Origin: Sulfidibacter corallicola
Lineage (GTDB): Bacteria > Acidobacteriota > Holophagae > Acanthopleuribacterales > Acanthopleuribacteraceae
Assembly (NCBI RefSeq): GCF_017498545.1
Contig: NZ_CP071793.1
Coordinates: 4,675,001 to 4,739,000 of the forward strand
Direction of reading: 5' to 3'
Length of the DNA: 64,000 nt
The notes under the pieces are model-generated. The model was not told where the DNA came from, made no database searches, and saw nothing but the letters and a program-made list of their open reading frames with translations. Positions 42,889-52,261 of this stretch are shown here, piece by piece. Numbering within the stretch: the stretch's first letter is position 1; every line of letters starts with the position of its first letter. The translations under genes were made by a program, and so were the position numbers.

Positions 42889-45800
42889 TTAAAGCTTGGT
42901 TGGGATGATCTTCTCCATATCGAAGAAAACCAGAAGATCTTGTTCGTTGAAGTCGGAGAAATCTCTGATTCCGATCCCGCACTCGAAGCCGGATTTCACT
43001 TCGTTCACGTCGTCGCGGAAGCGCTTGAGCGTCTGCAGATCGCCCTTGAAGATCTCGTCCTGACCGCGCATCACCCGGACACCGGCGTCGCGTTTGACGA
43101 CGCCCTGTTCCACGTAGCAACCGGCCACGGCGCCGAGCTTGGCGACCTGGAAGATCTGCTTGACCACCGCCTTGCCGATTTCGCGTTCGCGGTATTCGGG
43201 TGCGATCAAGCCGACCATCGCCGCCTCGATCTCTTTGACGACTTCGTAGATGACCGAGTAGAAGTGAACGTCGATCTGTTCTTGCTCGGCGAGATCCATC
43301 GCCTTGCGTTCGCCCTTGACGTTGAACCCGATGATGATCGAATCCGATGCGGCCGCGAGCAGCACGTCGTTTTCGGTGATGCTGCCGACGCCCTGGTGGA
43401 CCACCCGCAGGTTGACCTTCTCGCTCTCGAGTTTGTTGAGAGCGAAGACCAGACCTTCGACCGAACCCTGTACGTCGGCCTTGATGATCAGGCACAGTTC
43501 CTTGATCTCGTCCTGCTTGAGGTTGCTGAACAACTGATCCAGGGACGTGTGCTTCTGGCGACGGAATTGATCTTCCTTGACCTTTTCCTTACGGAAGCTG
43601 GAGATCTGGCGGGCCGTGGCCTCGTCGTCGACGACGCGGAAGATGTCGCCGGCGGAGGGCACTTCCTGGATCCCCAGGACCTCGACCGGAGTGGCCGGGG
43701 AAGCGACTTCGACGTTGTGGCCGAGGTCGTCGTGCATGGCGCGAATCTTCCCGTAGGTGGAGCCGGTGATGAAGAAGTCGCCGACCTTCAAGGTGCCGTC
43801 CTGCACGATGAGGGTGGCCACCGGACCGCGACCGCGATCGAGCTGGGCTTCGATCACCGTACCCTGGGCCTTGCGGTTGGGGTTGGACTTGTAATCGTTG
43901 AGTTCGGCAACCAGCAGGATCATCTCCAGCAACTCGTCGATGCCCTGGCGAGCCTTGGCCGAAACCGCCACGGAGGGGCTGTCGCCACCGAAATCCTCGA
44001 CGATCAGGTCGTGCTCGGTGAGCATCTGTTTGACGCGATCGGGGTTGGCTTCCGGTTTGTCGATCTTGTTGATACAGACGATGATGGGAACCTTGGCCGC
44101 TTTGGCGTGGCTGATCGCCTCGATGGTTTGCGGCTTGACGCCGTCGTCGGCGGCAACCACCAGGATGACGATGTCGGTTACCGAGGCACCGCGTGCACGC
44201 ATCTTGGTGAAGGCTTCGTGACCGGGCGTATCCAGGAACACGATGTCCTTCTCGTTGCACTGAACCGAGTAGGCCCCGATGTGCTGGGTGATGCCGCCGG
44301 CCTCGCCGGAAGCGACGCGGGTCGAGCGAATCGCGTCGAGCAGGGTGGTCTTACCGTGATCGACGTGACCCATGATGGTGACGATCGGCGCACGCGTGAT
44401 CTGGTCCTCGTTGTCCGTGCTCTCGGCGGAGATCAAGGACTCGTCTTCCTGGAGCTGCAGGTCTTCCTCGAAGCTGACGATTTCGGCTTCGTACCCGAAG
44501 TCCTTGGCGATCTCGATGGCCAATTCCGAATCCAAGGTGTGGTTGAGGGTCGCCATGATGCCTTTTTCGAACAGGCGCTTGATGACGTCCTTGGACTTGC
44601 GATCCACCTTCTCGGCCAGTTCCTTGACCGTAACCCCTTCGGACAGCATGATGATGCCCAGCTCTTCGCCCGGCAATTCCACTTTGCTCACCGAAATCGG
44701 TTTGATCTTGGCGATATTCTCTACGTTTCTCTTTTTCTTCTTCTTCTTGCCACGAGCGCCGCCGGGTTTACCGGTCGCCTTGAGGCGCATCGGCCCCTTG
44801 CCCATACCGCCGGCGGCGGGTGTGGGCTGCTGCATGGAGAACTGTTCACGGAGCATTTCCGTGGTGGGCGGCTTGCCGGGACGGCCACCGCGGGCACCAC
44901 CGGGTCGATTCCCATGGGGACGGTTGCCACCGGGCCCACCGTGGGGACGGCGATCACCGGGACCGCCGTGCGGTCTGCGGTCGCCAGGGCCACCAGGGGG
45001 GCGGCTGCCGTGCGGTCTGCGATCGCCGGGACCGGCATGCGGCCTGCGATCACCGGGTCCACCGTGGGGACGGCGATCACCGGGCCCACCTTGAGGACGG
45101 CGATCTCCAGGGCCGCCGTGCGGCCTGCGATCACCGGGTCCACCTTGAGGCCGACGATCACCAGGGCCTCCCTGAGGTCGCCGGTCACCGGGGCCACCAC
45201 GCATGGGCGGACGTTGGCCGCCACGACCGTCGCGGTCACCACCGCGATAGTCACGGGGACCTCGATCGCCGCCACGGTCACCACCGCGGTAGTCGCGACG
45301 ATCCCCGGAGGGGCGGTCGCCACCGCGATCACGGGGGCCTCCCGAATCACGCGGCCCGGAAGGGCGGGAATGGTCTTGCCCGGAGGGTCGACCCCGATCG
45401 CGGGATTCGTGGGCGCGCGCTCTCGCGGGGCCCGATCCAGGCTTGGCTTCGGCGGAGGGCTGTGCCGGTGACGCGCCCTGAGCCGGAGCCTGTTCGTCGC
45501 CTTCCGACGGATGGCGCTGACGCTTTTCGGCGATTTGATGGATGCGTTGCTCCACCGCCGGGCTGCGTTTACCGCGCTTCAGCTTGGGACGCTTCAGCTT
45601 GGGCTTATCGTCCGGTTTCTCTTCCGCGACCGGCTTGGCTTCGACCTCGGCCGCTTCGGGCTCGTTGGTGTGGTCGCGCTTGATGACGCGAACGCCGAGC
45701 TTGGGGGCGGCCTTCGCTTTGGCCTTGCCCTTGGGCGCCGCTTTGCGCTGCTCACCTTCGCCAGCCTTGACCGGCGCTTCCTGATCTCCGTCGACGACTG

Positions 45801-45963
45801 TCAACTTGAACTTACCCAGTTTTGCGCGCACGGTGTGGAGGGCATGCTGGTCAAGGACCGCCGTGTGCGAAGAAACAGGGATTCCCGACGAACGGAGTAT
45901 TTCCATCACCTCCTCTGGGGAGCGCGAATACTCCTTCGCAATTTGGTACACCCTTACTGCCAT
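42889..45963 (-). CDS. infB: Translation initiation factor IF-2
   Basis: A GTPase of about 1024 residues that places initiator tRNA on the 30S subunit. An IF2_N domain begins [20 protein letters not shown] long linker (about 80-400) includes roughly ten tandem GGPGDRRPx units (about 258-345). A second N-domain precedes the GTPase (GHVDHGKTT near 530, [14 protein letters not shown]), which is followed by domains II-IV, ending EKIIPTKL. The ATG at 45963 has GAGG 7 nt upstream and gives the family N-terminus. It is the third gene of the operon, 51 nt after nusA. The Gly/Arg/Pro linker is unusual in its regular repeat. Confidence 0.96.
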   Translation of the reverse strand: MAVRVYQIAKEYSRSPEEVMEILRSSGIPVSSHTAVLDQHALHTVRAKLGKFKLTVVDGDQEAPVKAGEGEQRKAAPKGKAKAKAAPKLGVRVIKRDHTNEPEAAEVEAKPVAEEKPDDKPKLKRPKLKRGKRSPAVEQRIHQIAEKRQRHPSEGDEQAPAQGASPAQPSAEAKPGSGPARARAHESRDRGRPSGQDHSRPSGPRDSGGPRDRGGDRPSGDRRDYRGGDRGGDRGPRDYRGGDRDGRGGQRPPMRGGPGDRRPQGGPGDRRPQGGPGDRRPHGGPGDRRPQGGPGDRRPHGGPGDRRPHAGPGDRRPHGSRPPGGPGDRRPHGGPGDRRPHGGPGGNRPHGNRPGGARGGRPGKPPTTEMLREQFSMQQPTPAAGGMGKGPMRLKATGKPGGARGKKKKKKRNVENIAKIKPISVSKVELPGEELGIIMLSEGVTVKELAEKVDRKSKDVIKRLFEKGIMATLNHTLDSELAIEIAKDFGYEAEIVSFEEDLQLQEDESLISAESTDNEDQITRAPIVTIMGHVDHGKTTLLDAIRSTRVASGEAGGITQHIGAYSVQCNEKDIVFLDTPGHEAFTKMRARGASVTDIVILVVAADDGVKPQTIEAISHAKAAKVPIIVCINKIDKPEANPDRVKQMLTEHDLIVEDFGGDSPSVAVSAKARQGIDELLEMILLVAELNDYKSNPNRKAQGTVIEAQLDRGRGPVATLIVQDGTLKVGDFFITGSTYGKIRAMHDDLGHNVEVASPATPVEVLGIQEVPSAGDIFRVVDDEATARQISSFRKEKVKEDQFRRQKHTSLDQLFSNLKQDEIKELCLIIKADVQGSVEGLVFALNKLESEKVNLRVVHQGVGSITENDVLLAAASDSIIIGFNVKGERKAMDLAEQEQIDVHFYSVIYEVVKEIEAAMVGLIAPEYREREIGKAVVKQIFQVAKLGAVAGCYVEQGVVKRDAGVRVMRGQDEIFKGDLQTLKRFRDDVNEVKSGFECGIGIRDFSDFNEQDLLVFFDMEKIIPTKL

Positions 45964-46014
45964 TAAAGGACCTCCATCACCATGCAAACGTGTCTTTATC
46001 TTCAATAATCCCAA

Positions 46015-47496
46015 TCACTCTTCGCTTCCATCTTCCTCGCCGAACTCCTGCTCGTAAGCTTTGGCCAGTTGGATGATTTCTTGTACATCTTCAGCGGTAA
46101 GTTCGGGGATCTCGTTGAGAACCGCCGGGTCCGTGTAGAGCAGATCCTCGATGTAGTAAATGCTGTAGGCTTCCAGAATTTTGCGTCGCTCGTCCGTCAA
46201 TCCGTCGAGGTACTCGAGCGAGACGCCTTCTTCGCCTTCCTCTTCGCTCTCGTAGTCCTCGTCGTCGGCATCGGCCGGAACCACTTCGTCCTCTTCGGCC
46301 ACCGGCTCGGGGACGACCGTTTCCTCGGTGTCTTCCGCGGCTTCCACTTCGGCCACCATTTCTTCGGTGACGGTCTCTTCTTCGACCACTTTGACCGGCG
46401 TGGGTTCCGATTCCTCGCCTGCCTGAGCCAGCCGCTCCATTTCTTCAGAGGCTTCGACGCGTTTTTGTTCTTCGGTTTTCACTTCGATCGTCCAGCCCAC
46501 CAGTTTCGAGGCCAGACGCACGTTGATTCCCTTTTTCCCGATCGCCAGGGAAAGCTGGTCTTCGTCGACGATGACTTCCAGACGACGTTCGAGCGGATCG
46601 GCGATGACGACCCGGTTGATCTTGGCCGGGCTCAATGCGTTGGACGCGAAGAGCGATATATCGTCCGAGTAGCGGATGATGTCCAGGCGCTCACCCTTCA
46701 ACTCGCGAATGATGCTGCGTACCCGCGAACCACCCATACCGACGCAAGCGCCGATGGGGTCCACGTCGCCGTCGGTCGAGTAGACCGCGATCTTGGAACG
46801 GTCGCCCGCCTCGCGGGCCGCGTTCTTGATGACCACCGTCTCGTCGTAGACCTCGGGCACTTCCATTTCGAACAACTTGATCAGCAGGCGTGCATCCGAT
46901 CGGGAGACCTTGACCTGGGGCTCCTTGGTGCTGCGATCGGAGCCGACGATCACCACCTTGGTGCGGTCGTTCTGACTGTAGCGCTCGTTGCGCGACTGCT
47001 CGTCCTTGTACATGATCCCTTCGACGTTGTTGCCCAGGTCCACGATGACGTTGCCGCGCTCGAAACGGCGAACCACGGCGGTGACCACCTCGCCGATGCG
47101 TTCGCTGTATTCCTTGAATACCTTTTCCTTTTCGGCGTCACGCACTTTCTGCAGAATCACCTGCTTGGCCGCGTGTGCCGCGATGCGACCCAACTGCGAG
47201 GTATCCTTCTGGAACTCGATCGTATCGCCTTCCTCGACGCCTTCATAATAAAGTTGGGCTTCGTCCATCGGAATCTGGCGACGGGGATTCATCACCTCCG
47301 AGACGACTTCCTTGATGGCCCATACCTCCAGGTTGCCGGTATGCCGATCGAAACGCGCACCGAAGTTCTCGTCGTTCTTGAAAATCTTCTTAGAAGCCGC
47401 GATTATCGCTTCTTCCACGGCGGAAATGATGATTTCGGCGTCGATACCTTTTTCGCGGCTTACTTGATCAATGGCTTGCAGTAGTTGCGAACTCAT
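46015..47496 (-). CDS. nusA: Transcription termination/antitermination protein NusA
   Basis: It binds RNA polymerase and nascent RNA, promotes pausing and intrinsic termination, and takes part in antitermination. The 493 residues comprise the N-terminal polymerase-binding domain, S1 (RIGEVVTAVVRRFERGNVIVDLG), KH1/KH2 (DPIGACVGMGGSRVRSI and LSLAIGKKGINVRLA), an acidic stretch (about 365-430) and a C-terminal helical domain (VSLEYLDGLTDERRKILEAY). GGAG lies 7 nt before the ATG. It sits between rimP and infB. The ylxR gene, often found between nusA and infB, is absent. Confidence 0.97.
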   Translation of the reverse strand: MSSQLLQAIDQVSREKGIDAEIIISAVEEAIIAASKKIFKNDENFGARFDRHTGNLEVWAIKEVVSEVMNPRRQIPMDEAQLYYEGVEEGDTIEFQKDTSQLGRIAAHAAKQVILQKVRDAEKEKVFKEYSERIGEVVTAVVRRFERGNVIVDLGNNVEGIMYKDEQSRNERYSQNDRTKVVIVGSDRSTKEPQVKVSRSDARLLIKLFEMEVPEVYDETVVIKNAAREAGDRSKIAVYSTDGDVDPIGACVGMGGSRVRSIIRELKGERLDIIRYSDDISLFASNALSPAKINRVVIADPLERRLEVIVDEDQLSLAIGKKGINVRLASKLVGWTIEVKTEEQKRVEASEEMERLAQAGEESEPTPVKVVEEETVTEEMVAEVEAAEDTEETVVPEPVAEEDEVVPADADDEDYESEEEGEEGVSLEYLDGLTDERRKILEAYSIYYIEDLLYTDPAVLNEIPELTAEDVQEIIQLAKAYEQEFGEEDGSEE

Positions 47497-47532
47497 CGCA
47501 CGGCTCCTAAGAAAAGACTCTGGATTGAGGAC

Positions 47533-48021
47533 TTAAAATTTCAGGACGGGTTTTAACGTCGCTTTCGCAATCATGTCGAAAGGGATTTCGTGTTCCCGCC
47601 CGTCATGCTCGTTGTGCAGTCTGACCGCCGTCTCGTCACAGGCCAGCAAGGTGCCCGTGTAGTTCTTGATTCCGTTGAGGGCCTTGTGGGTTTTGATGAA
47701 GACCCGCTCGTTGACAAAGCGTTGGTAGTCGGCGTGTTTCACCAGGGGTCGATCGACTCCCGGTGACGATACTTCGATTCGGTATTCGGCTTGAACCGGA
47801 TCGTCGGCTTCCAAGGCATCGGCAACGAGATAGGTCGCTTTTTCACAGTGGTCCAGCGTGACGCCATCGGGATGATCGATGTAGACACGCAGCACCCACT
47901 CCTGACCCTCCCGCTTGTATTCAATCAGGACGATCTCGAGATCGGTGGTTTCGAGAGCATGGTTGACGACACTCTCGATTTGTTTGATTTTGCTCTTTCC
48001 AGATGTGGGCTTGTCTGTCAT
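47533..48021 (-). CDS. rimP: Ribosome maturation factor RimP
   Basis: It assists 30S assembly (S12/S19 binding step). The 162 residues have the two-domain RimP pattern: QIESVVNHALETTDLEIVLIEYKREG, LRVYIDHPDGVTLDHC, ADDPVQAEYRIEVSSPGVDRPLVK, and a C-terminal Sm-like domain (YTGTLLACDETAVRLHN). It is the first gene of the rimP-nusA-infB-rbfA-truB operon. The ATG has no Shine-Dalgarno sequence; instead the U-tract of a terminator ends 8 nt before it, which suggests control of this operon by attenuation. Confidence 0.95.
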   Translation of the reverse strand: MTDKPTSGKSKIKQIESVVNHALETTDLEIVLIEYKREGQEWVLRVYIDHPDGVTLDHCEKATYLVADALEADDPVQAEYRIEVSSPGVDRPLVKHADYQRFVNERVFIKTHKALNGIKNYTGTLLACDETAVRLHNEHDGREHEIPFDMIAKATLKPVLKF

Positions 48022-48029
48022 GAAGGCAT

Positions 48030-48054
48030 AAAAAAAAGTGGGATGGCCCCACTT
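48030..48054 (-). terminator. Intrinsic terminator directly in front of rimP
   Basis: On the minus strand AAGTGGG (48054-48048) pairs with CCCACTT (48042-48036) around GCCAT, followed by an eight-T tract that ends 8 nt before the rimP ATG. No gene lies between the candidate promoter and this terminator, so it is most likely an attenuator. Confidence 0.75.
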
Positions 48055-48112
48055 CCTCGGGTTCTATCGCTAACGCGTGCGCCAAAAAGGCAATGCTTAG
48101 AGACACGCAGCC

Positions 48113-48141
48113 ATACTACAGAAAATGGCGGGCGTTCGCAA
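48113..48141 (-). promoter_or_regulatory. Candidate promoter of the rimP operon
   Basis: The -35 box is TTGCGA (48141-48136) and the -10 box is TAGTAT (48118-48113), with a 17-bp spacer. The leader would be about 85 nt and would end in the terminator at 48030-48054. Confidence 0.45.
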
Positions 48142-48394
48142 GCCACAAATACCAAAAGGCGCCCTTTTTCCAGTCCTCTTGCCGAACGGAAAAAAGGACA
48201 GGCTGGCAAGCTCTCAGACTAATGGACCAAAAGAACGGCAGCGCGCTGTTGGCGACTCCAGCATTTAAACACAAGGCACCATGCTGCGCAAGAAGATGCG
48301 ACATTTCTTCGTTTGATATGTTTTCTCATGCGGCTCATTTACGGAACCGGGCATATCTACGAAAAAACAACGGGGTGATTCCCGCACGCCGCCC

Positions 48395-48733
48395 TCAATC
48401 GCCGATGCGCCCCTTGAAATCGGGCATGGTTTCCGGCTTGCCGGCGACCGTGTACCGCGCTTCCTTGTCCGTCGCCGTCACGTTTTCATAAACTCCGGTG
48501 TCCCGTTTGACCAACTTGGTGAAACCCATGTTCTTGAGTTCGCTGGTCGTCTTGGGGAAAGCCAGTCCCGGTGCCGAGATCAGGCGCTCGACCGGAGCGT
48601 CCGGAGACGTTTCGCCCGTGGGTACACCCGCCAATTCACAGAGCTCCCCCCATCGGGTCACTTTGTGGTTCATGCCGTGAAGCACTTCCAACATCACGCC
48701 ATTTTCGGCACAACGGTATTCGTATGTAGGCAA
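48395..48733 (-). CDS. FmdB-like protein with lost zinc ligands
   Basis: A 112-residue protein. A TTG at 48733 is chosen: AGGAGG lies 6 nt upstream and it gives the exact FmdB N-terminus MPTYEYRC. An ATG two codons earlier touches the AGGAGG and cannot be used well. FmdB proteins carry a zinc ribbon with two CxxC pairs. Here the first pair reads RCAENG and the second region reads GELCELAG, so only single cysteines remain. The C-terminal 50 residues (FPKTTSELKNMGFTKLVKRDTGVYENVT) continue like longer family members. Role unknown. It lies upstream of the rimP operon, same strand, 370 nt away. Confidence 0.7.
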   Translation of the reverse strand: MPTYEYRCAENGVMLEVLHGMNHKVTRWGELCELAGVPTGETSPDAPVERLISAPGLAFPKTTSELKNMGFTKLVKRDTGVYENVTATDKEARYTVAGKPETMPDFKGRIGD

Positions 48734-49151
48734 GGCCATCCTCCTGATCGCAATACTACCGCGCACCGAAGCCCCTCGCAGGTGTCCGGGTACGCCTGCC
48801 CCTGCAGCCTGAATTCTACCTCAGATTATGGATTTGGTGCACGGTCGCTCGGCCCGCGACACAACCCATAAACAATACTTATGTCATACAGACAAATGAT
48901 TGATTTTTCTTGTGCATTTGGCGACCTTATATTGAAGAACATCCGGTGGGACATCCCGGAAAAGCCAAAAAGACGAGGAAGATCCCCGTCCCTTCGATGC
49001 GGCCTGAACCCAGGAACCGCCGAGAACGGACGGATCACCTGGATTTGATCAGTCTTCTCGCGGAGTCGGCGGCCAACGAGGCCCGGCTCCGCTTTTTTTT
49101 TCGCCGGACCGCGAACACCGCGCACCGAATCCCGACCGGACGGGCACACAC

Positions 49152-49177
49152 AAAAAAAGCCCGGCACGAGGCCGGGC
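49152..49177 (-). terminator. Intrinsic terminator
   Basis: On the minus strand GCCCGGC and GCCGGGC pair around a 5-nt loop, followed by seven T. It lies about 200 nt after the stop codon of the small secreted protein gene. Confidence 0.75.
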
Positions 49178-49320
49178 AAAGAAACGGAGCGGGTAAGCTC
49201 CAATGGGTGGTGCCGGAGATGAGCACCGCAAGGGGCTGGTTCGCGGGAAACCAATGCGTGGTAGGTGGAGTTTTCCCGCCGTCCATCGCCCATTGCTTCG
49301 TGAGGACTCGCCGAGCCCTG

Positions 49321-49370
49321 TCCGGAAACGGCCGCCATCCATGGATCCTCCGAACGATTCCGTTCCCGGA
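49321..49370. repeat. Palindrome TCCGGAAACGG / CCGTTCCCGGA
   Basis: An 11-bp stem with one mismatch (49321-49331 with 49360-49370), ending 10 nt before the stop codon of the next minus-strand gene. It shares TCCTCCGAAC in the loop and GGATGGGCACG at its right end with the element at 13491-13552. Confidence 0.55.
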
Positions 49371-49380
49371 TGGGCACGCG

Positions 49381-49728
49381 CTAGCGGCGAGGTCCGTGAC
49401 TTTCGCGTATTCGTTCCAGCAGGCGCCGGGCTTTTTTGGCGCCGGCGGGCAGGCCGGCCATCGCCTTGGTTTCCTGAAAGGTCTGGAAGTAGGCCACGTC
49501 GGTTTCGTCGGTGTTCAACAACCCGCTAGTGGTCCCGGGATTGAACAGGGTCAGGAAGGTCTGCCAATTGTTGTCGCGAAAGGTGAAATGGGGGATGACC
49601 TGGCGATGTGCCAGGGATTCATCCTGAGCGACGACCGGTACGACAGAAAAAGCGGTCGCCGACATCAGCGTGAAAATCGTGTAAACCAGCAAATTGATGA
49701 TGGGCATGCCGAATGACCGAAAGGGCAT
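49381..49728 (-). CDS. Small secreted protein of unknown function
   Basis: A 115-residue protein. Residues 8-34 form a signal peptide (INLLVYTIFTLMSATAFS..VVAQ, cleavage after VAQ or close by). The mature part has HFTFRDNNWQTFLTLFNPGTTSGLLN and an Arg-rich end. The WQTFLTLFNPG stretch recalls a beta-strand motif repeated in larger secreted proteins, so this may be a cut-down relative of such a protein. No GGAGG at a good distance is clear except GGAGG just before the ATG region (about 49733-49738). A palindrome and a terminator follow. Function unknown. Confidence 0.6.
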   Translation of the reverse strand: MPFRSFGMPIINLLVYTIFTLMSATAFSVVPVVAQDESLAHRQVIPHFTFRDNNWQTFLTLFNPGTTSGLLNTDETDVAYFQTFQETKAMAGLPAGAKKARRLLERIRESHGPRR

Positions 49729-50351
49729 GGGAACCTCCGAGAAAGCGAATAAAGGCGAGCTGAACGATCAGCGTCGCGCCGACTCGAAGGGCAATCGCGG
49801 TGCCAGCCGCTTCGGCCGACACATCCCAGATCACACAAATCCATTTTTTCAAATAACTTATCACTCAATACCAAATCCCGGGTTTGCCGAACTCGCGCCA
49901 GAAAGCGGCCTCGGCGCCATGAATCCCACGTGCATTCGTAAGACCCGACAAACATGCTGTAAGGTTTTTCTTACGGCGCTCGATGCGGAATCGGCGGCAG
50001 GTGAGCAGTCTCATCGGAGTGAACCTGCGTTAATGGTTTGCATTTCAAGGGGTTGCCAAGTACAAGGGCCGGCGTGGCACGACGGTTGCCCCTTGGCTTC
50101 CAAGCCCGAGTCCGTAGCGGGTCCGCTCGCGCCCCCCAAGCGGGCCACCGCGCGCCGGCACTTGGGTTATGATTCGCACGGAGGATTCCATGAAAAACGG
50201 CCCGCCCGGTTCCGGGCGCCGGAGATCCACCCACATCACGAGGTGTCGTGCCCGACCACCGGGACGCCGGATCGCAGCCCCGCCGCCGCGGGAACCCGAT
50301 CGGGCATCGCATCCTGTGTCGATGCGGCGCCCAAAACCAGACGAGGGCTTT
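49729..50351. other. Intergenic region before the outer-membrane barrel gene
   Basis: About 620 nt between divergent genes. An ATG at 50190 with GGAGG 5 nt upstream opens a frame that runs into the barrel gene. Its first 54 codons are Arg/Pro-rich and not typical of a signal peptide. No other feature is clear. Confidence 0.4.
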
Positions 50352-51695
50352 TTGGCGCGAAGCATTCAATCGATTCGCCTGCTCGGCATGTTCATCTTTC
50401 TTGGGTTCGGCTTGCTCCACGGTTCGGAGAGCCCGAGCTTTTTCATCGAACACATCAACATCGAGAACCTGAAACACGTTTCGGAAAGAATCGTGCGGGC
50501 CGAACTCCAACTGGACACGGGCCAGGAATACGACGAAGAGCAACTTCGCCAGGCTCTCTACAGAGTGGAACGCCTTCAGTTCATTCGGGAAACCGAGTTC
50601 TCGCTGGAAAAGGGATCGCGACGCGGTGCCTACGTACTCAAGATCCACGTGACCGAGACGCGGCGACTCTTCTGGCTCCTGCTCACCGACTCGCTCCTGG
50701 TTCGAAACAACTACCGCTTGAGCGACGAGCCCGGCACGTCCAAGTACCTGGCCAATTTGGACGGCCAGGCCTTCGGATACCGGTGGTTCAGCCGCAAAAC
50801 CGAATGGCGGGTGTTCCTGCCCGGTGGTTTCGCGATGACCCACTACGATTTGTTCGGCACGGGCATGGTGGTCGACGCCGGCTTGGGCATCCCTCCCAGC
50901 TTCAACAGCCGCGACTTCGATTTCGGGACCCTACCGTTCACCGAAGACGGATCCCAGTTCGAAATAGCCGCTTCCGATTCGACGTTGATCGCCTTCAGCT
51001 CCCTGACCTATCCGATCTCCCAGGAGCAGAGCCTCAACCTGGGCATGTACTCCGGCAACATCGGGATCTCGGAACTCCAATCGCGGGGCACGGAAGAGAA
51101 GCGAAAATTGGAGGACACCGAGTTTCAATTTAATTTCGCCACCCTGAACTGGACCCACAACACGACCGACCACCCTTATTTCCCGCTCACGGGTCGGTTC
51201 ATTCAAGCCGGCCTCCAGTGGGAATGGAACCAATTGGCATTCGACGAGGCTACCCAAGATCTCGTGGGCGGCTACGACACCTGGACCTGGTCGCGCAACA
51301 GCGTGGTCGCAAGCTACAAAGAGTTTTGGCAACTCAACAGCCGCGACAGTTTCGGTCTGGACTTCGACGTACGCTACGCGGGCGTGCACGTCTCGGGCAA
51401 ACCCGAGGAATTGGCACTGGAAACCGAAGACTACGTCAGTGCTCGCGGCGGCATCGAACTCAGCCTCAGTCGAAACCTGATGAACCGGCGCTTCCTCTAC
51501 GGCTCGCGCGATTTTCGCGTGACGCTTTCGGCCGGCTATCGCCGCTACGACACCGATCTCGACGAAGAAAAGTTCACCCCCGATCCCAATTACGGCATGT
51601 ATCACGCCGGCGTGGGATTGACGATGCGCGATAGCTGGGGAGCCTTCCGGATCACGGTTCGCTACGAGCAGTCCAATCGGGGGTTGTGGCCATGA
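50352..51695 (+). CDS. BamA/TamA-like outer-membrane protein with one POTRA domain
   Basis: About 447 residues from a TTG at 50352 (GAGGG 4 nt upstream). This start gives a normal signal peptide (ARSIQSIRLLGMFIFLGFGLLHG). An ATG at 50190 with a better ribosome site would add 54 Arg/Pro-rich residues. After the signal comes one POTRA-like domain (IEHINIENLKHVSERIVRAELQL to VLKIHVTET). The rest alternates like a beta barrel, with THNTTDHPYFPLTGRFIQAGLQW resembling the conserved BamA-superfamily strand before the last part. It may export or insert proteins, or be a receptor. Its stop overlaps the next start as ATGA, so it is in one operon with the sensor pair downstream. Confidence 0.8.
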   Translation: MARSIQSIRLLGMFIFLGFGLLHGSESPSFFIEHINIENLKHVSERIVRAELQLDTGQEYDEEQLRQALYRVERLQFIRETEFSLEKGSRRGAYVLKIHVTETRRLFWLLLTDSLLVRNNYRLSDEPGTSKYLANLDGQAFGYRWFSRKTEWRVFLPGGFAMTHYDLFGTGMVVDAGLGIPPSFNSRDFDFGTLPFTEDGSQFEIAASDSTLIAFSSLTYPISQEQSLNLGMYSGNIGISELQSRGTEEKRKLEDTEFQFNFATLNWTHNTTDHPYFPLTGRFIQAGLQWEWNQLAFDEATQDLVGGYDTWTWSRNSVVASYKEFWQLNSRDSFGLDFDVRYAGVHVSGKPEELALETEDYVSARGGIELSLSRNLMNRRFLYGSRDFRVTLSAGYRRYDTDLDEEKFTPDPNYGMYHAGVGLTMRDSWGAFRITVRYEQSNRGLWP

Positions 51696-52261
51696 GTACA
51701 TGGATCCTACTCCTTCTATTGGGGTGGCAACACGGAGAGGCACCTTCCCTGAGCGAAGGCCCGGATCGCGGCCTGGTGCTGCGATTGCCCGGCGCCTTGT
51801 TCGAACACAAAGACGTGGTGAAACAGATCAATTCCGGACTGACGGCGGCCTTGGTGGTCACGGTCACCGACCGCGAGGGACGCATCGGTGGAGCCCGGAT
51901 CGCGGTGCGCTACGAGCCCTGGGACGAGGTCTACCACGTCCAGGTGCTGGATATGCGCGGCACGGAAACCAAGCGGGTTCTGGCGACCAGAACGGAAATG
52001 GCCGATTTCTTCAAAAAAGGGGTGCTGCACGTTTGGTCCGCCAAACATCGCCTGCATCGGGACCAGCCATTCGCGATTCGCATCAAGGTCCTGCCCTTTT
52101 CCCAACGCGAACAGGCCGATACCCAGGCCTGGCTGACCCGCACGGTCAGCGGTCAACGCCCGGGCGGGGTGCCCACCATGGGCATGGAACTGATTCTGGA
52201 GCGATCGATCAAACGCCCTACCACCACGCAATTCGAATGGAAGGTCGGGTTGAAACCATGA
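51692..52261 (+). CDS. Secreted DUF4390-like protein
   Basis: About 189 residues with an N-terminal signal (STWILLLLLGWQHG). The mature part is beta-rich: GLVLRLPGALFEHKDVVKQINSGLTAALVVTVTDREG, then a basic-aromatic middle (ARIAVRYEPWDEVYHVQVLD) and a C-terminal FEWKVGL. In pattern and position it resembles DUF4390 proteins, which lie just before NtrY-type sensor kinases; homology is not certain. Its ATG overlaps the barrel-gene stop codon, and its own stop overlaps the kinase start (ATGA). It probably acts in the periplasm with the kinase. Confidence 0.65.
   Translation: MSTWILLLLLGWQHGEAPSLSEGPDRGLVLRLPGALFEHKDVVKQINSGLTAALVVTVTDREGRIGGARIAVRYEPWDEVYHVQVLDMRGTETKRVLATRTEMADFFKKGVLHVWSAKHRLHRDQPFAIRIKVLPFSQREQADTQAWLTRTVSGQRPGGVPTMGMELILERSIKRPTTTQFEWKVGLKP

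Larger units (their letters stand above)
48022..48394. other. rimP leader and spacer
   Basis: About 370 nt between the FmdB-like gene and rimP. It holds a candidate rimP promoter (48113-48141), a short structured leader and a terminator next to rimP. No tRNA is found, unlike metY in E. coli. I see no gene. Confidence 0.5.
48734..49380. other. Intergenic region with terminator and hairpin repeat
   Basis: About 650 nt without a convincing gene; several overlapping frames exist, all poor. It contains the terminator at 49152-49177 and the palindrome at 49321-49370. Confidence 0.5.

Noticed and set aside
42940-45471. An 843-codon plus-strand frame opposite infB
   Set aside because: Antisense shadow. 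Its low-complexity part is the reverse reading of the GGPGDRRP repeat.
48056-48394. A tRNA (metY-like) upstream of rimP
   Set aside because: No T-loop GTTCRA with matching stems and no acceptor pairing could be found on either strand.
48826-49377. A 183-codon minus-strand frame after the small secreted protein
   Set aside because: It has poor composition, runs through a strong terminator (49152-49177) and has no ribosome site.
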